Source of the DNA: Phymorhynchus buccinoides
Taxonomy: Eukaryota; Mollusca; Gastropoda; Neogastropoda; Raphitomidae
Direction of reading: 5' to 3'
Assembly: GCA_017654935.2 (NCBI GenBank)
Contig: CM065698.1
Coordinates: 1,549,854-1,613,853 of the forward strand
DNA length: 64,000 nucleotides
The first letter of the stretch is position 1. Each line of letters opens with the position of its first letter. Below the pieces are notes generated by a model. That model was not told the origin of the DNA. It made no database searches and saw only the letters and a program-made list of their open reading frames with translations. Below, one piece after another: positions 24,201 to 30,529 of this stretch. The position numbers and the translations under genes are program-made.

Positions 24201-25589
24201 CCCTTCTCCCCTTCCTCCCAATGTTGTATTGTGGCCTAAGGCCAATGTACAAATAAACTTCTGAGTTCCGAGTTCTCTGTGCATACGGACAAGTTGAACT
24301 ACTGATAATGCTGGCTACATCCCATGAACATCTCCAGTGTACATCGGATGGTTAGTGAATGAATGAAGGAATGAATTAATCTTACAGTCTTGGCTTCTCC
24401 AAAGTCGGAGTGTGGCTGCCCACATGGCGGGGTAATAAAAAACGGTCACACACGTAATGTTCTCATCCCTAGCTGGTGCATTTGAACCATGGTGTTTAAG
24501 TGCTTCGGCTGTTGGGATGATCCCTGGAGTCTTTAAGCCAGGGTATGACAACAACAACAACAACAACAACCTTGGCTCTGAGGACCCAGTGGATTTGAAG
24601 AAACAGGTGGAGTTGTTGGAAATGCTGACTACACTGCATGGAAACCTCGGACAGTGATTCAGTGAAGGAAAGAACGAATGAATGAATCTTTTCAGGTCTA
24701 TTCTCACATTGTGATAGAGAAGGCACAAAAAACACTCAATTCCAGGCTGGTAGATAGGCTGTGATGGAGAACTGCAAAGAGGGTTAGCCCTAATGGGAAC
24801 TTCAGAAATTCACCCTGCTCTGTTAGGTTGACGATCTCTCTCTCTTATGTGTGTGTGTATGTGTGTTCAAGATTGCGTGCATGTGTGTGAACATTCTGTG
24901 TTCAAGATTGCGTGCATGTGTGTGAACATTCTGTGTTCAAGATTGCGTGCATGTGTGTGAACATTCTGTGTTCAAGATTGCGTGCATGTGTGTGAACATT
25001 CAAAGTCCCAGTTTTATCTTTTATTTTGTTTGTGTTTAACAATGGAAGGCATTTTCAATGTGCACTCCCCCGATGTCCGAGGGTGGCTGCCTATGTGGTG
25101 GCCACAATCAACACTTTGATTCATTGGCACTGCACCGGTTGAGGTTCCAGGTCGGTCCCCGAGGCCTATGTGGTGGCCACAATCAACACTTTGATTCATT
25201 GGCACTGCACCGGTTGAGGTTCCAGGTCGGTCCCCGAGGCCTATGTGGTGGCCACAATCAACACTTTGATTCATTGGCACTGCACCGGTTGAGGTTCCAG
25301 GTCGGTCCCCGAGGCCTATGTGGTGGCCACAATCAACACTTTGATTCATTGGCACTGCACCGGTTGAGGTTCCAGGTCGGTCCCCGAGGCCTATGTGGTG
25401 GCCACAATCAACACTTTGATTCATTGGCACTGCACCGGTTGAGGTTCCAGGTCGGACAAGAAAAGAAATAAATCAAAACACCTAAAACTACTCATCAGCT
25501 AACTTTAAAAAACCCAACAATGGATAACTTACACAATATTACATGTATGCCCCATGTTGTGGTTTGGTTTCAGGTGTCCATTCTGGTAA
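463..25589 (+). CDS. MTOR: mTOR serine/threonine kinase, C-terminal 467 residues (12 exons, 5' part outside window)
   Basis: The exons are 463-597, 3646-3820, 4068-4203, 5031-5178, 6294-6416, 7244-7326, 7769-7916, 9586-9721, 10383-10439, 20766-20825, 23351-23537 and 25574-25589. All introns are GT-AG and all phases join. The product is the catalytic subunit of TORC1/TORC2, a PI3K-related protein kinase that controls growth in response to nutrients. Residue 1 here aligns to human residue 2073. The alignment stays ungapped through Lys2187 (LLKGHED) and Asp2338 (GLGD), and the DFG motif follows. FRB aromatic residues of the rapamycin/FKBP site ([10 protein letters not shown]) are conserved, and the FATC end is CYIGWCPFW. 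The protein is about 10 residues shorter than human over this span, in the variable loop before FATC. Several exons have partial tandem copies beside them; I chose the copies that give a continuous, full-length, conserved protein. Confidence 0.96.
598..2303 (+). other. mTOR intron, non-repetitive part
   Basis: Intronic sequence with no recognisable gene. It contains a CA-rich patch near 1125-1140 and C-rich stretches near 1220-1250. Short open frames here are not conserved-looking and I do not call them. Confidence 0.6.
2304..3312 (+). repeat. 59-bp minisatellite (~16 units) with a periodic insert
   Basis: The unit contains ACATGTGCCACCC and CAGTCAGCAATAAGGGG. Copies are nearly identical. 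A longer variant that adds GATGGGGCAAGCCGATGGG occurs at 2649, 2844, 3097 and 3292, spaced 195, 253 and 195 bp. This indicates a higher-order arrangement of three or four units per block. Confidence 0.95.
3313..3640 (+). repeat. Series of two-copy duplications before mTOR exon b
   Basis: Three different short segments are each present twice in a row. One is a TTTCCGCACGTGTGCGCACA segment (about 3310-3386), one contains CATTACGGATGAGTTTGTGT (about 3413-3494), and one of roughly 75 bp contains GGTTTGATTTGTAG (3493-3567 and 3569-3640). The last pair duplicates the intron end just before the splice acceptor. Confidence 0.85.
3646..3820 (+). CDS. MTOR: mTOR exon b: FRB end and kinase N-lobe start
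   Basis: The acceptor is TTATGTGTTGCAG and the donor G|GTATGT; 175 nt, ending in phase 1. It encodes [13 protein letters not shown] through QRPRKLSIF, closely matching the human segment that leads from FRB into the kinase N-lobe ([11 protein letters not shown] is identical). Confidence 0.95.
3847..4067 (+). repeat. 67-bp tandem repeat carrying decoy acceptors of exon c
   Basis: Copies of the acceptor plus the first bases of exon c (GTTGTAG|GCAATGACGGCAAGG) start at 3867, 3934 and 4001, and the real one at 4068, exactly 67 bp apart. Each decoy then diverges into TGTGATGTAGCTG and meets an in-frame TAG after 14 codons, so use of a decoy as an exon start would truncate the protein. Confidence 0.93.
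4068..4203 (+). CDS. MTOR: mTOR exon c: ATP-binding lysine exon
   Basis: 136 nt, beginning with two bases that complete a Gly codon and ending with AC of a Thr codon. It encodes [20 protein letters not shown]; the Lys corresponds to human Lys2187 in the ATP site. Both ends of this exon have been copied into the neighbouring introns, so splice-site choice here has several near-identical competitors. Confidence 0.95.
4204..4660 (+). repeat. Three extra copies of exon c 3' end with donor, separated by TG/GA microsatellites
   Basis: About 72 bases of exon c (from ATGCAGCTGTTTGG to AACCTCACGT) recur near 4269-4340, 4374-4444 and 4522-4592. Each is followed by a TG tract, and the first spacer also has a GA tract. 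Two copies keep the native donor context CACGTATGTCTG; the other has CACGTGTGTG. No acceptor precedes any copy, so they act only as candidate downstream donors. Confidence 0.93.
4661..4746 (+). repeat. Dispersed-repeat 3' tail with ATT microsatellite
   Basis: The sequence TGTAAAGCGCACTGAGC ... GCGCTATATAAATTCCC followed by (ATT)n is the sort of retroposon tail seen widely in invertebrate genomes. A related tail in the opposite orientation sits at 63853-63925. The family is not identified. Confidence 0.5.
4747..5030 (+). other. mTOR intron remainder
   Basis: No feature is visible apart from the pyrimidine tract and acceptor TTGATTTCAG at 5021-5030. Confidence 0.6.
5031..5178 (+). CDS. MTOR: mTOR exon d: kinase N-lobe to C-lobe
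   Basis: 148 nt, completing a Thr codon and ending in phase 0 with AGG|GTCAGT. It encodes the conserved block [19 protein letters not shown] and [14 protein letters not shown], which includes the hinge-region sequence GWVPHCDT. It is nearly identical to human. Confidence 0.96.
5225..5293 (+). pseudogene. Decayed copy of exon d 3' end
   Basis: It matches the end of exon d (CTGATCAGAGATTAC ... CATCGACTCATGCTCAGGGT) with substitutions and an internal deletion, and still ends in a donor-like AGGGTGAAT. The text just before it (GTGAACACTGTGATAC) resembles the unit of the following 50-bp array, which suggests the array grew from this junction. Confidence 0.75.
5315..6065 (+). repeat. 50-bp minisatellite (~15 units)
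   Basis: The unit contains AACACTGTTGATTGGTGTGT and CAGTACACATAATGTTC. Interior copies are identical; copies at 5760-5960 carry small indels. It follows the decayed exon d copy. Confidence 0.93.
6294..6416 (+). CDS. MTOR: mTOR exon e: kinase C-lobe
   Basis: The acceptor is TTTTTGTTTCCAG and the donor GAG|GTAGGA; 123 nt, 41 codons, phase 0 at both ends. It encodes [20 protein letters not shown] then [21 protein letters not shown]. Human has NNTAGDDLAKLLWLKSPSSE at the latter position. Confidence 0.95.
6417..6783 (+). repeat. Four 91-bp tandem copies of exon e 3' end plus donor
   Basis: Units of 91 bp contain 69 exon-derived bases (6439-6507, 6530-6598, 6621-6689, 6712-6780) and 22 intronic bases. 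Each copy starts after an AG (ACAG or GCAG) and ends at GAG|GTAGGAGTGG, so each is a potential 23-codon, phase 0-0 mini-exon. Codon differences among copies are Leu/Met and Ser/Asn. The upstream side lacks a good pyrimidine tract. Confidence 0.95.
6857..6902 (+). repeat. CA microsatellite
   Basis: A run of more than 20 CA dinucleotides in the intron between exons e and f. Confidence 0.95.
6903..7243 (+). other. mTOR intron remainder
   Basis: AT-rich intron with a short GATGATGAT patch near 7128-7145 and the acceptor TTTTTTCTTGCAG ending at 7243. Nothing else is recognised. Confidence 0.6.
7244..7326 (+). CDS. MTOR: mTOR exon f: catalytic loop, first part
   Basis: 83 nt, phase 0 in and 2 out. 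It encodes [20 protein letters not shown] and then GLGD plus two bases of Arg. The final Asp is the catalytic-loop residue equivalent to human Asp2338. Unlike most neighbours, this exon has no tandem copies around it. Confidence 0.96.
7327..7768 (+). other. mTOR intron with GA/GACA-rich tract
   Basis: Purine-rich GAGAGACAGA sequence runs from the donor to about 7445, followed by AT-rich intron. The acceptor is TTTTTGTGTCAG at 7768. Confidence 0.7.
7769..7916 (+). CDS. MTOR: mTOR exon g: catalytic loop end, DFG and activation loop
   Basis: 148 nt. It completes the Arg of GDR and encodes [20 protein letters not shown] then [20 protein letters not shown]. It carries the catalytic His/Asn (HPSN), the metal-binding DFG Asp (human Asp2357) and the full activation loop. 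The donor is GAG|GTCGGT. Confidence 0.97.
8026..8550 (+). repeat. 105-bp tandem repeat, 5 copies
   Basis: Units start with TGTGAGACTACATGACAGGG at 8026, 8131, 8236, 8341 and 8446. Because 105 is divisible by three, frames stay open across the array on the minus strand; this is not evidence of coding. Each unit contains acceptor-like CTTCCTTCCACAG and CACCTGCAG. Confidence 0.96.
8551..8815 (+). repeat. Irregular ~80-100 bp repeat, 3 copies
   Basis: Segments containing GAATCTACACAGGG, GAAACTGGTGTG and TCCACAGCTCACTG recur three times with indels. Confidence 0.8.
8895..9585 (+). repeat. ATG/GATG microsatellite with two decoy copies of exon h 5' end
   Basis: Long (ATG)n tracts surround two copies of the acceptor (ATTGCAG) plus about 82 exon bases, starting at 8943 and 9394. 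Both copies break off at GAGTCCTTGATG and run straight into (ATG)n. The first copy also has one extra ATG inside the exon segment. The real exon starts at 9586 with the same acceptor. Confidence 0.95.
9586..9721 (+). CDS. MTOR: mTOR exon h: kinase C-lobe end
   Basis: 136 nt, phase 0 in and 1 out. It encodes [20 protein letters not shown], then [20 protein letters not shown] and WRLVE. Of the three tandem copies of the exon start, only this one continues past TTGATG into the conserved [14 protein letters not shown] and ends in a donor (G|GTGTGT), so it is the true exon. Confidence 0.95.
9722..10248 (+). other. mTOR intron, unremarkable
   Basis: AT-rich intron; no repeat or gene recognised. 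Confidence 0.6.
10249..10377 (+). repeat. 42-bp tandem triplication at the 3' end of the intron
   Basis: Three near-perfect units containing AACGATTGATGAATTCTCC and TGATTGCTGTGATTGCTGT end directly at the acceptor GTGTGCAG of exon i. The branch-point and pyrimidine region has therefore been triplicated without copying the exon. Confidence 0.95.
10383..10439 (+). CDS. MTOR: mTOR exon i: lysine-rich variable loop
   Basis: 57 nt, completing an Asp codon and encoding [18 protein letters not shown]. It matches the position and basic character of the human NTKGNKRSRTRTDSYS segment just after DPLLNWRL, the negative-regulatory insert region. The donor is G|GTCAGT. Confidence 0.88.
10440..10736 (+). 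other. mTOR intron, unremarkable
   Basis: A short GTGTCTGTGTG tract follows the donor, then ordinary intron sequence. Confidence 0.6.
10737..10785 (+). repeat. Dispersed repeat end (CGGACTATAAGGCGCACC type)
   Basis: ACCATATTTTTCGGACTATA followed by AGGCGCACCTTATAAGG matches, in opposite orientation, the end of a more complete element at 34836-34977. It lies immediately before the large G-rich satellite. Confidence 0.7.
10857..20582 (+). repeat. 15-16 bp G-rich satellite, ~9.7 kb (roughly 600 units)
   Basis: The dominant units are GGGGCCAGATAGCAGA, GGGGGCAGATAGCAGA and the 15-mer GGGGCAGATAGCAGA. Shorter variants lack GCA (GGGGGCAGATAGA), and there are occasional G-run expansions. The array fills almost the whole intron between mTOR exons i and j. 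The transcribed (plus) strand carries a run of four or more Gs about every 16 bases. The minus strand has no stop in any frame through most units, which creates open frames of up to about 9.9 kb that are not genes. Confidence 0.98.
20590..20670 (+). repeat. Second fragment of the ATAAGGCGCAC dispersed repeat
   Basis: AATGTCAGTTATGTCATAAGGCACAGGGGTCTCACTCTGGGGAAA (split here as GTCATAAGGCACAGGGG and CACTCTGGGGAAA) resembles 34900-34945. It is in inverted orientation relative to the fragment at 10737, so the satellite lies between two opposed pieces of one element family. Confidence 0.55.
20701..20760 (+). repeat. GTCT microsatellite
   Basis: A GTCTGTCTGTCT tract next to the acceptor GTGTGCAG; it may serve as the pyrimidine tract for exon j. 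Confidence 0.85.
20766..20825 (+). CDS. MTOR: mTOR exon j: acidic variable loop
   Basis: 60 nt encoding [19 protein letters not shown] with split codons at both ends. It aligns in position, but only loosely in sequence, with the human stretch SVEILDGVELGEPAHK. Phase fits both neighbouring exons exactly. It is flanked by a 10-kb satellite on one side and a 26-bp array on the other. Confidence 0.85.
20827..21390 (+). repeat. 26-bp minisatellite (~21 units) starting at the exon j donor
   Basis: The unit is CAGTACATAGACGGTACTTT plus GGGTTT. The first unit overlaps the intron start (GTCAGTACATAG), so the array grew from the donor-proximal intron. Every unit carries TTTGGGTTTCAG, an acceptor-like string. 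Confidence 0.95.
21391..21523 (+). other. Short unique spacer in mTOR intron
   Basis: No feature recognised. Confidence 0.5.
21524..22990 (+). repeat. 74-bp minisatellite (~20 units)
   Basis: The unit contains CACCATAGGCAATGCATTCA, CCCAGCACATCACACTTCAC and CAGACATTCACTACTTCTAG. Copies vary at a few positions (CATAGG/CATGGG, CAACTG/CAAATG). Open frames across it are by-products. Confidence 0.96.
22991..23125 (+). repeat. Dispersed SINE-like 3' segment
   Basis: CCGCCAAGTGCCCTGCTGAG ... ATAGTTATTTCCTCTTG ... GATGCAACGGACAACCAT resembles 32605-32725 (GCCAAGCACCCTGCC ... ATAGTTACCTCTTG ... GATGCAATGGACAACCA) in the same orientation. Confidence 0.6.
23163..23350 (+). repeat. Two upstream copies of the exon k acceptor region
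   Basis: TGTGCAG|CGGGCAGTGTG occurs at 23163, 23211 and 23351 (real). The copy at 23211 carries 77 exon bases, identical to the true exon up to GACAAACTG, and then breaks into GTGTCTGTG. If its acceptor were used without further splicing, the frame would stop before the real exon. Confidence 0.93.
23351..23537 (+). CDS. MTOR: mTOR exon k: kinase end and FATC domain
   Basis: 187 nt, completing an Ala codon. It encodes [30 protein letters not shown], and [12 protein letters not shown] plus TG of the Trp codon. FATC is needed for TOR kinase activity; the Cys residues of LCQCYIGWC, including the pair that forms the redox disulfide in yeast Tor1 FATC, are conserved. It is the only copy with both the full 5' and 3' parts. 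Confidence 0.96.
23538..24180 (+). repeat. Four ~131-bp tandem copies of exon k 3' end in CTGTCT-rich intron
   Basis: Units of 65 exon-like bases lie at 23606-23670, 23741-23805, 23872-23936 and 24003-24067. Each is preceded by a long CT-rich tract and (C/G)(A/T)TACAG or CGTACAG, and followed by GTCAGTGAT. They therefore have both splice sites and a strong pyrimidine tract. Joined to exon k (ending in TG), each begins with A and gives TGA. Confidence 0.95.
24288..24350 (+). pseudogene. Decayed copy of exon k 3' end
   Basis: It matches CTACTGATAATGCTGGCTAC and ACATCGGATGG with indels. It is an older member of the same series. Confidence 0.8.
24365..24568 (-). repeat. Dispersed repeat family A, copy 1, with AAC tail
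   Basis: The reverse complement matches 28211-28400 and 30530-30700 (AAAGACTCCAGGGAT, CCCAACAGCCGAAGCACTT, GATGAGAACATTACGTGTGT). On the plus strand it ends with (AAC)n, a possible SINE-type tail. It is not assigned to a named family. Confidence 0.75.
24569..24657 (+). pseudogene. Decayed longer copy of exon k
   Basis: It resembles 23441-23525 (GGCACGGAGGACCCAGTGGA ... CTCTGTCAGTG) with about a fifth of bases changed and an in-frame stop. It starts directly after the AAC tail of repeat A, so the retroposon inserted at or beside it. Confidence 0.8.
24855..25003 (+). repeat. 35-bp tandem repeat, 4 copies
   Basis: The unit contains GTTCAAGATTGCGTGCATGT and GTGTGAACATTCT. Confidence 0.95.
25085..25456 (+). 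repeat. 75-bp tandem repeat, 5 copies
   Basis: The unit contains GCCTATGTGGTGGCCACAAT, CAACACTTTGATTCATTGGC and GTTCCAGGTCGGTCCCCGAG. Copies are identical. The period is a multiple of three, so both strands show open frames without coding meaning. The sequence just before it (CCGAGGGTGGCTGCC) faintly resembles repeat family A. Confidence 0.95.
25574..25589 (+). CDS. MTOR: mTOR exon l: terminal exon (WCPFW stop)
   Basis: The acceptor is TTGGTTTCAG. The first G completes the Trp codon, followed by TGT CCA TTC TGG TAA. This WCPFW terminus is invariant in TOR proteins, and small C-terminal truncations abolish mTOR kinase activity (established for mammalian mTOR). Confidence 0.97.
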
Positions 25590-25810
25590 AGCGGCTGGCG
25601 CCCAGCGTGGTCCAAGTCAGTTCTTGCCTCACGGTCACCACGCCAAGGCCTGTCCTGCGTTCAACACCTGTCCTGCGTGTGTCCTAAAGCTCACAAAGCA
25701 CACAGAAAATGGCTGAGTTTTTCTGACGTTTGTGTCCACCTAGCTTCAGTCTTCTGCACTGTTTGAGAATGTGCGCACCATGTGAGAATAAAGACGGTGT
25801 AAACTGAATG
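25590..25810 (+). promoter_or_regulatory. mTOR 3' UTR with poly(A) signal at 25787-25792
   Basis: AATAAA lies 198 bases after the stop, in TGAGAATAAAGACGG, with a GT-containing stretch after it. A cleavage site near 25805-25815 is inferred. Confidence 0.7.
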
Positions 25811-27360
25811 GACCGCTTGAGAATAATTGTGGAAAGTTATGCTAAAGTGACTTTCGCACGATTTTGAGTTGAAAATTGAGCATTACTTGAAACTTTTTGT
25901 TGTTGTTTTAAGTCAAGATATCATGCTCATATTTTATGACAAATTTCTGAGTGATGGACAGGTATGTCATTTTTTGTTGTTGCTTTATGCTGCTTGAAAA
26001 TGTGTGTGGTTTGTTTTTTCTTTGCAATGTTGCCGTGCTGTTGCCCCATTCATTGCTGGGTAGTAGTTCCTGTGAAACCACCATGGTTACTGTTTGTGAT
26101 GATCATGAAACACTCATGGCTGTGTCTGTTTCTGAATTGCCATTATTAATGATGTATGTGCTTGCTACTTCCATCATTGCAATGGGGCAGTAGTGTCTGA
26201 AACAACACCTTGATATTTAATAGCCGTGCAAGCGAAGCTGAAACGACACAATTATTCAGTAAAGTTTGCCTGTTTGTTCCTGGCTTGCTATTTATGTATG
26301 TTAACGTGATAACATTGGAACGGAGAAACCTAGAAGGCTCACATTTTGCATGGGCATTGGTAGTTAGAATATCTAGGCCAAGTTCGAAAATGGTCATTGG
26401 TCTAAGGTCAAGGTCACTGGAGCGGAAGATGTGGTGTGTGCTGGTGATATAGCGTTGTAACGGTGTAGTTGTGTGGTTTTCCCTGTCAAGACAATGGGGG
26501 CTTGATTCAATGTCTGAAATGATTTGTTGATTGATTGAAGGCATGTGCATCCAGTGATCCAAACTGCAAGAGACAATCATTTCAAAGTCTGCTGTCTGTC
26601 TGTGTGTGTCTGTGGTACTGGTATTTGGTACTTTATAGTCACAGAGGCGTCTGTGAAATTCGGGTTGCTCCCACCTGGAGAGCGCTTCGTAGCCAGAGGC
26701 GCGCCACCCTTTTTTTTTTGTGTGCGCATGCTACAAGATGTAATTTTTATGAAATCTTTTCATGATTGTGGTTGTGGTTTGATCGTCTAGGCTAAAATTA
26801 TTGAAATGTTTCAATGTACCTTTTCAGAGTTTTTGACTCTGTGTGCTTCATTCCTGGGGCCGTTGGACAATTTCTCGTGGCTATTCTTAGCTGTTGATAT
26901 TGTCACACATTCACAGTATTCCATTACCTTAGATACTGAGCAACAAAATTAGCGCAAATTATAGTTTTGGAAAGTAAGGCTTGGTCAAAGTGCGAACACT
27001 TGGGATGCATTGCTAGCCATGTTGCACACACACTTTGTATTTCACAGTAAACAGTATTCAAACACAATTCATTCCAAATTGTATTTTCCTCAATCATTCT
27101 AAAAATGTGTAAATGCCGACGAATTGTTTTACATTTATTGTTTTGGCGTTTATTGTTTTGCTTAGTATATTTCAATTACCACGGATACCCACTGTGTGAA
27201 TGTGTTATGGCTAGTCATTCCATAAATGTCAGTCTTGTTCCTTGTTCATTTTACCTCAATTAGTGAATGTACCTTCCATTTTTGTTGCATTTGAAACTCT
27301 GAATATATTTGGAGTGAACGCATTGTCTACTTAGAAATGAATTTGGAATGTAGGTAGAAG
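25811..27360. other. Intergenic sequence after mTOR
   Basis: Mostly unique, AT-rich. I see no conserved coding signal; the short open frames (for example 25951-26193) look random. A GC-rich segment at 26640-26740 (AAATTCGGGTTGCTCCC ... GCGCGCCACCC plus a T run) has the look of a dispersed, retroposon-like repeat. Confidence 0.55.
26645..26745 (+). repeat. Possible retroposon segment (GAAATTCGGG...GCGCCACCC-T run)
   Basis: CTGTGAAATTCGGGTTGCTC, GGAGAGCGCTTCGTAGCC and GCGCGCCACCC followed by ten Ts. I recall similar text as a dispersed repeat in gastropod sequences; this is memory, not a search result, and there is only one copy in the window. Confidence 0.35.
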
Positions 27361-27362
27361 AA

Positions 27363-27467
27363 ATGTTCATATACCCTGGCTTAGTAGCAAGAGGTTGTAA
27401 CCCGCTATTTGGAATGTTCATATAGCCTGGCTTAGTAGCAAGAGGTTGTAACCCGCTATTTGGAATG
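27363..27467 (+). repeat. ~51-bp direct duplication
   Basis: ATGTTCATATA(C/G)CC followed by TGGCTTAGTAGCAAGAGG and TTGTAACCCGCTATTTGGA occurs twice in a row. Confidence 0.9.
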
Positions 27468-27504
27468 TTCTATGGAATATGCTCTTGTGGAATTGTGCTT
27501 TGGG

Positions 27505-27932
27505 GAAAGTACCTGCCTACGTACATGGCAATCCGTGGTTATTCTGACCTGTCTTTGAGGAAGTACCTGCCTATGTACGTGGCAAGCCGTGATTATTCTG
27601 ACCTGTCTTTGGGAAAGTACCTGCCTATGTACATGGCAATCCGTGGTTATTCTGACCTGTCTTTGGGGAAGTACCTGCCTATGTACATGGCAAGCCGTGA
27701 TTATTCTGACCTGTCTTTGAGGAAGTACCTGCCTATGTACATGGCAAGCCGTGATTATTCTGACCTGTCTTTGGGGAAGTACCTGCCTATGTACATGGCA
27801 ATCCGTGGTTATTCTGACCTGTCTTTGGGGAAGTACCTGCCTATGTACATGGCAAGCCGTGGTTATTCTGACCTGTCTTTGAGGAAGTACCTGCCTATGT
27901 ACATGGCAATCCGTGGTTATTCTGCCCTGTTC
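27505..27932 (+). repeat. 54-bp minisatellite, 8 copies
   Basis: The unit contains GTACCTGCCTATGTACATGG, CAATCCGTGGTTATTC and CTGTCTTTGGGGAA, with two variants (CAATCCGTGGT and CAAGCCGTGAT) interspersed. The period is divisible by three, so there are 18-residue repeats open on both strands. Nothing outside the array supports a gene. Confidence 0.94.
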
Positions 27933-28210
27933 AGAAATGGTGTTCTGTGTTTTCTGCCAGGGAGATTTAGCCATCAGAATCACAGCTTCACTCCTGTCTT
28001 TGGTGCGTCGACCTTTCAGCGGTGTATTAGTCGTTCTCTCTATTGCTCGCTAACTGGATTCTCTGTTTCATCGCAATACATCATCTTGATGCACAGATGT
28101 AGTCATGACATTTTGAGGTGCTTTGTCCGTGATCAGCATTTGATGATGACATTTGCCATGCTTGGTCATAATGTATGAACAGAATTCATGGATTGCCATC
28201 CTTGTTGGCT
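27933..28210. other. Intergenic, no feature recognised
   Basis: The open frame continuing from the 54-bp array ends at 28178, with no recognisable domain. Confidence 0.5.
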
Positions 28211-28492
28211 TACCCTGGCTAAAAGACTCCAGGGATTATCCCAACAGCCGAAGCACTTGAACACTATGGTACAAATGCATTAGCTGTGGATGAGAACATT
28301 ACGTGTGTGGCCATTTTTGATTACCCTGCCACGTGGGCAGCCACATTCCTTTTAAGGGGTTTTGGGACTTGGGGGGATTTTGGAGACTGATGATGTTATG
28401 CTAGGAGCTTGTCGTGGCTAAAGACAATCCCTGCATAGCATAGCAACATTTTGATGTAGCCTTGGTGTTCTAGCCCATGTCAATTGGTCTGG
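28211..28492 (+). repeat. Dispersed repeat family A, copy 2
   Basis: It shares long stretches with 30530-30800, including AAAAGACTCCAG, CCCAACAGCCGAAGCACTTG, GAGACTGATGATGTTATGCT and AGGAGCTTGTCGTGGCTAAA. Confidence 0.85.
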
Positions 28493-28684
28493 ATGTCATT
28501 GGAGCCCAAGGTGATACCCAAGTAATACTGTATTCCTGGCTGGCAGCCAAGGGAATTAACTCAGCCTTCACAGGATCAGCTTCGTTTTGTTTGTCGCCAT
28601 GTTGGGCAGGATTTTTTTAAGGTGTCCTTTTTTAATTTTTGTTCCAAAATGTTGGTGTGGTATTGACAATCTTGGAATAACGAG

Positions 28685-29575
28685 AGAAAGAGAGAGTGTG
28701 TGTGTCATAGAGCCTTGGTCTGCTTCACATCTAGTTGAGTTGATCGTGATGATCATCATGATGATGATGAAGAGAGAGTGTGTCACAGAGCCTTGGTCTG
28801 CTTCACATGTAGCTGAGTGGATCATGATGATGATCATGATGATGATGAAGAAAGAGAGAGTGTGTGTCATAGAGCCTTGCTCTGCTTCACATGTAGCTGA
28901 GTGGATCGTGATGATGATCATGATGATGATGAAGAGAGAGAGAGTGTGTGTCATAGAGCCTTGCTCTGCTTCACATGTAGCTGAGTGGATCGTGATGATG
29001 ATCATGATGATGAAGAAAGAGAGAGTGTGTGTCATAGAGCCTTGGTCTGCTTCACATGTAGCTGAGTGGATCGTGATGATGATCATGATGATGATGAAGA
29101 GAGAGAGAGTGTGTGTGTAATAGAGTAGTGTTTTGCCTTGCTCTGCTTCACATGTAGCTGAGTGGATCGTGATGATGATCATGATGATGATGAAGAGAGA
29201 GTGTTTGTCATAGAGCCTTGGTCTGCTTCACATGTAGCTGAGTGGATTGTGATGATCATGATGATGATGAAGAGAGAGTGTGTTTCATAGAGCCTTGGTC
29301 TGCTTCACATGTAGCTGAGTGGATCATGATGATCATCATGATGATGATGAAGAGAGTGTGTGTGTAATAGAGTAGTGTTTTGCCTTGGTCTGCTTCACAT
29401 GTAGCTGAGTGGATTGTGATGATGATGATAGAGCCTTGGTCTGCTTCACATGTAGCTGAGTGGATTGTGATGATGATGATGAAGAAAGAGAGAGTGTGTG
29501 TCATAGAGCCTTGGTCTGCTTCACATGTAGCTGAGTGGATCGTGATGATCATGATGATGAAGAAAATCACTGGAT
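28685..29575 (+). repeat. ~75-90 bp minisatellite with internal GATGAT/GAGA tracts (~11 units)
   Basis: Each unit has CATAGAGCCTTG, CTGCTTCACATGTAGCTGAG and a TGATGATGATCATGATGATG stretch whose length varies, then a GAGAGA/GTGTGT stretch. Length differences among units come from the simple-sequence parts. Confidence 0.93.
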
Positions 29576-29631
29576 ATGTATTCCTGAACTAGGTTGAAAT
29601 GTGTTGGTTTCCTCACTGTATGGTTTCCCTG

Positions 29632-29944
29632 TTCTGCTGTCCATGTATCAGGACTGGTGTGATGATCATGGTGATGATGAAGATAATGATGTGTACATTT
29701 CTGTGACGTTATGTCTCCTCAACGTGTATTATGTCCATGTGTATCAGGACTGGTGTGATGATCATGGTGATGATGAAGATAATGATGTGTACATTTCTGT
29801 GACGTTATGTCTCCTCAACGTGTATTATGTCCATGTGTATCAGGACTGGTGTGATGATCATGGTGATGATGAAGATAATGATGTGTACATTTCTGTGACG
29901 TTATGTCTCCTCAACGTGTATTATGTCCATGTGTATCGGGGTGG
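29632..29944 (+). repeat. 96-bp tandem repeat, 3 copies
   Basis: The unit contains TATCAGGACTGGTGTGATGA, TGAAGATAATGATGTGTACA and CTCCTCAACGTGTATTATGT. The period of 96 keeps an open frame of three 32-residue repeats; the array explains it. Confidence 0.95.
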
Positions 29945-30529
29945 ATAATGTATGATGACAAACGTGTTGATGGCTGTGTTAACCAATAAAGTTGACATCA
30001 TGTTTATTTTCTGACATCATTTGGATGGTCCAAAAAGAATGTTGCTTTTTATCATTAATTTGGAATGTCTCCAGGAGAAAACACCGCCCTGTATCGTGAT
30101 GTACGGATAAATATAAAACGAACATGTGGTCTTCAAAGAAGCAAAGTATTCCCCTCTGTATTGCGCATTGTCAACAGACTGATCCGCGGACAGTGTTTCA
30201 GCATTTGACCGTTGCTTCACATTTCCACGTTTAATATCTTTTTGTTAATCACCATTTGTTCCATGACTAAAACTTCTTCAAGACATTATTTTTTACTGAT
30301 GATCTTTTCAGCTGATCTTGGTCCGTCTTTACAGTGTTTGATTTTAAGGTGGATTGCAGTTCTGAAAACCATGCTGTTACACTTTTTTGTTTTTTAAACT
30401 AAAGGAATCTAAAGTGAGTGTCTAATCTAGAACAGATTTTTGGTTTGTTTGTATACTTTGAAATTTTGGAGGCAGGTAACTCTATGATCATCTTTTTAAA
30501 ATAAGTTATGATTTTTTTTGTTGTTGTCG
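29945..30529. other. Intergenic, no feature recognised
   Basis: AT-rich unique sequence. Confidence 0.5.

Noticed and set aside
25014..25471. Open frames on both strands with 25-residue repeats
   Set aside because: By-products of the 75-bp array within the last mTOR intron.
25951..26193. 80-codon frame with hydrophobic stretches downstream of mTOR
   Set aside because: No homology recognised and no supporting splice or UTR signals; length is within chance for this composition.
27465..28178. Plus-strand 237-codon frame with 18-residue repeats
   Set aside because: Explained by the 54-bp array; the opposite strand is also open, and nothing outside the array is recognisable.
28568..29182. Open frames on both strands in the GATGAT/GAGA region
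   Set aside because: Low-complexity translation of microsatellite-rich units.
29601..29948. Open frame with three 32-residue acidic repeats
   Set aside because: 96-bp repeat; no conserved flank or splice support.
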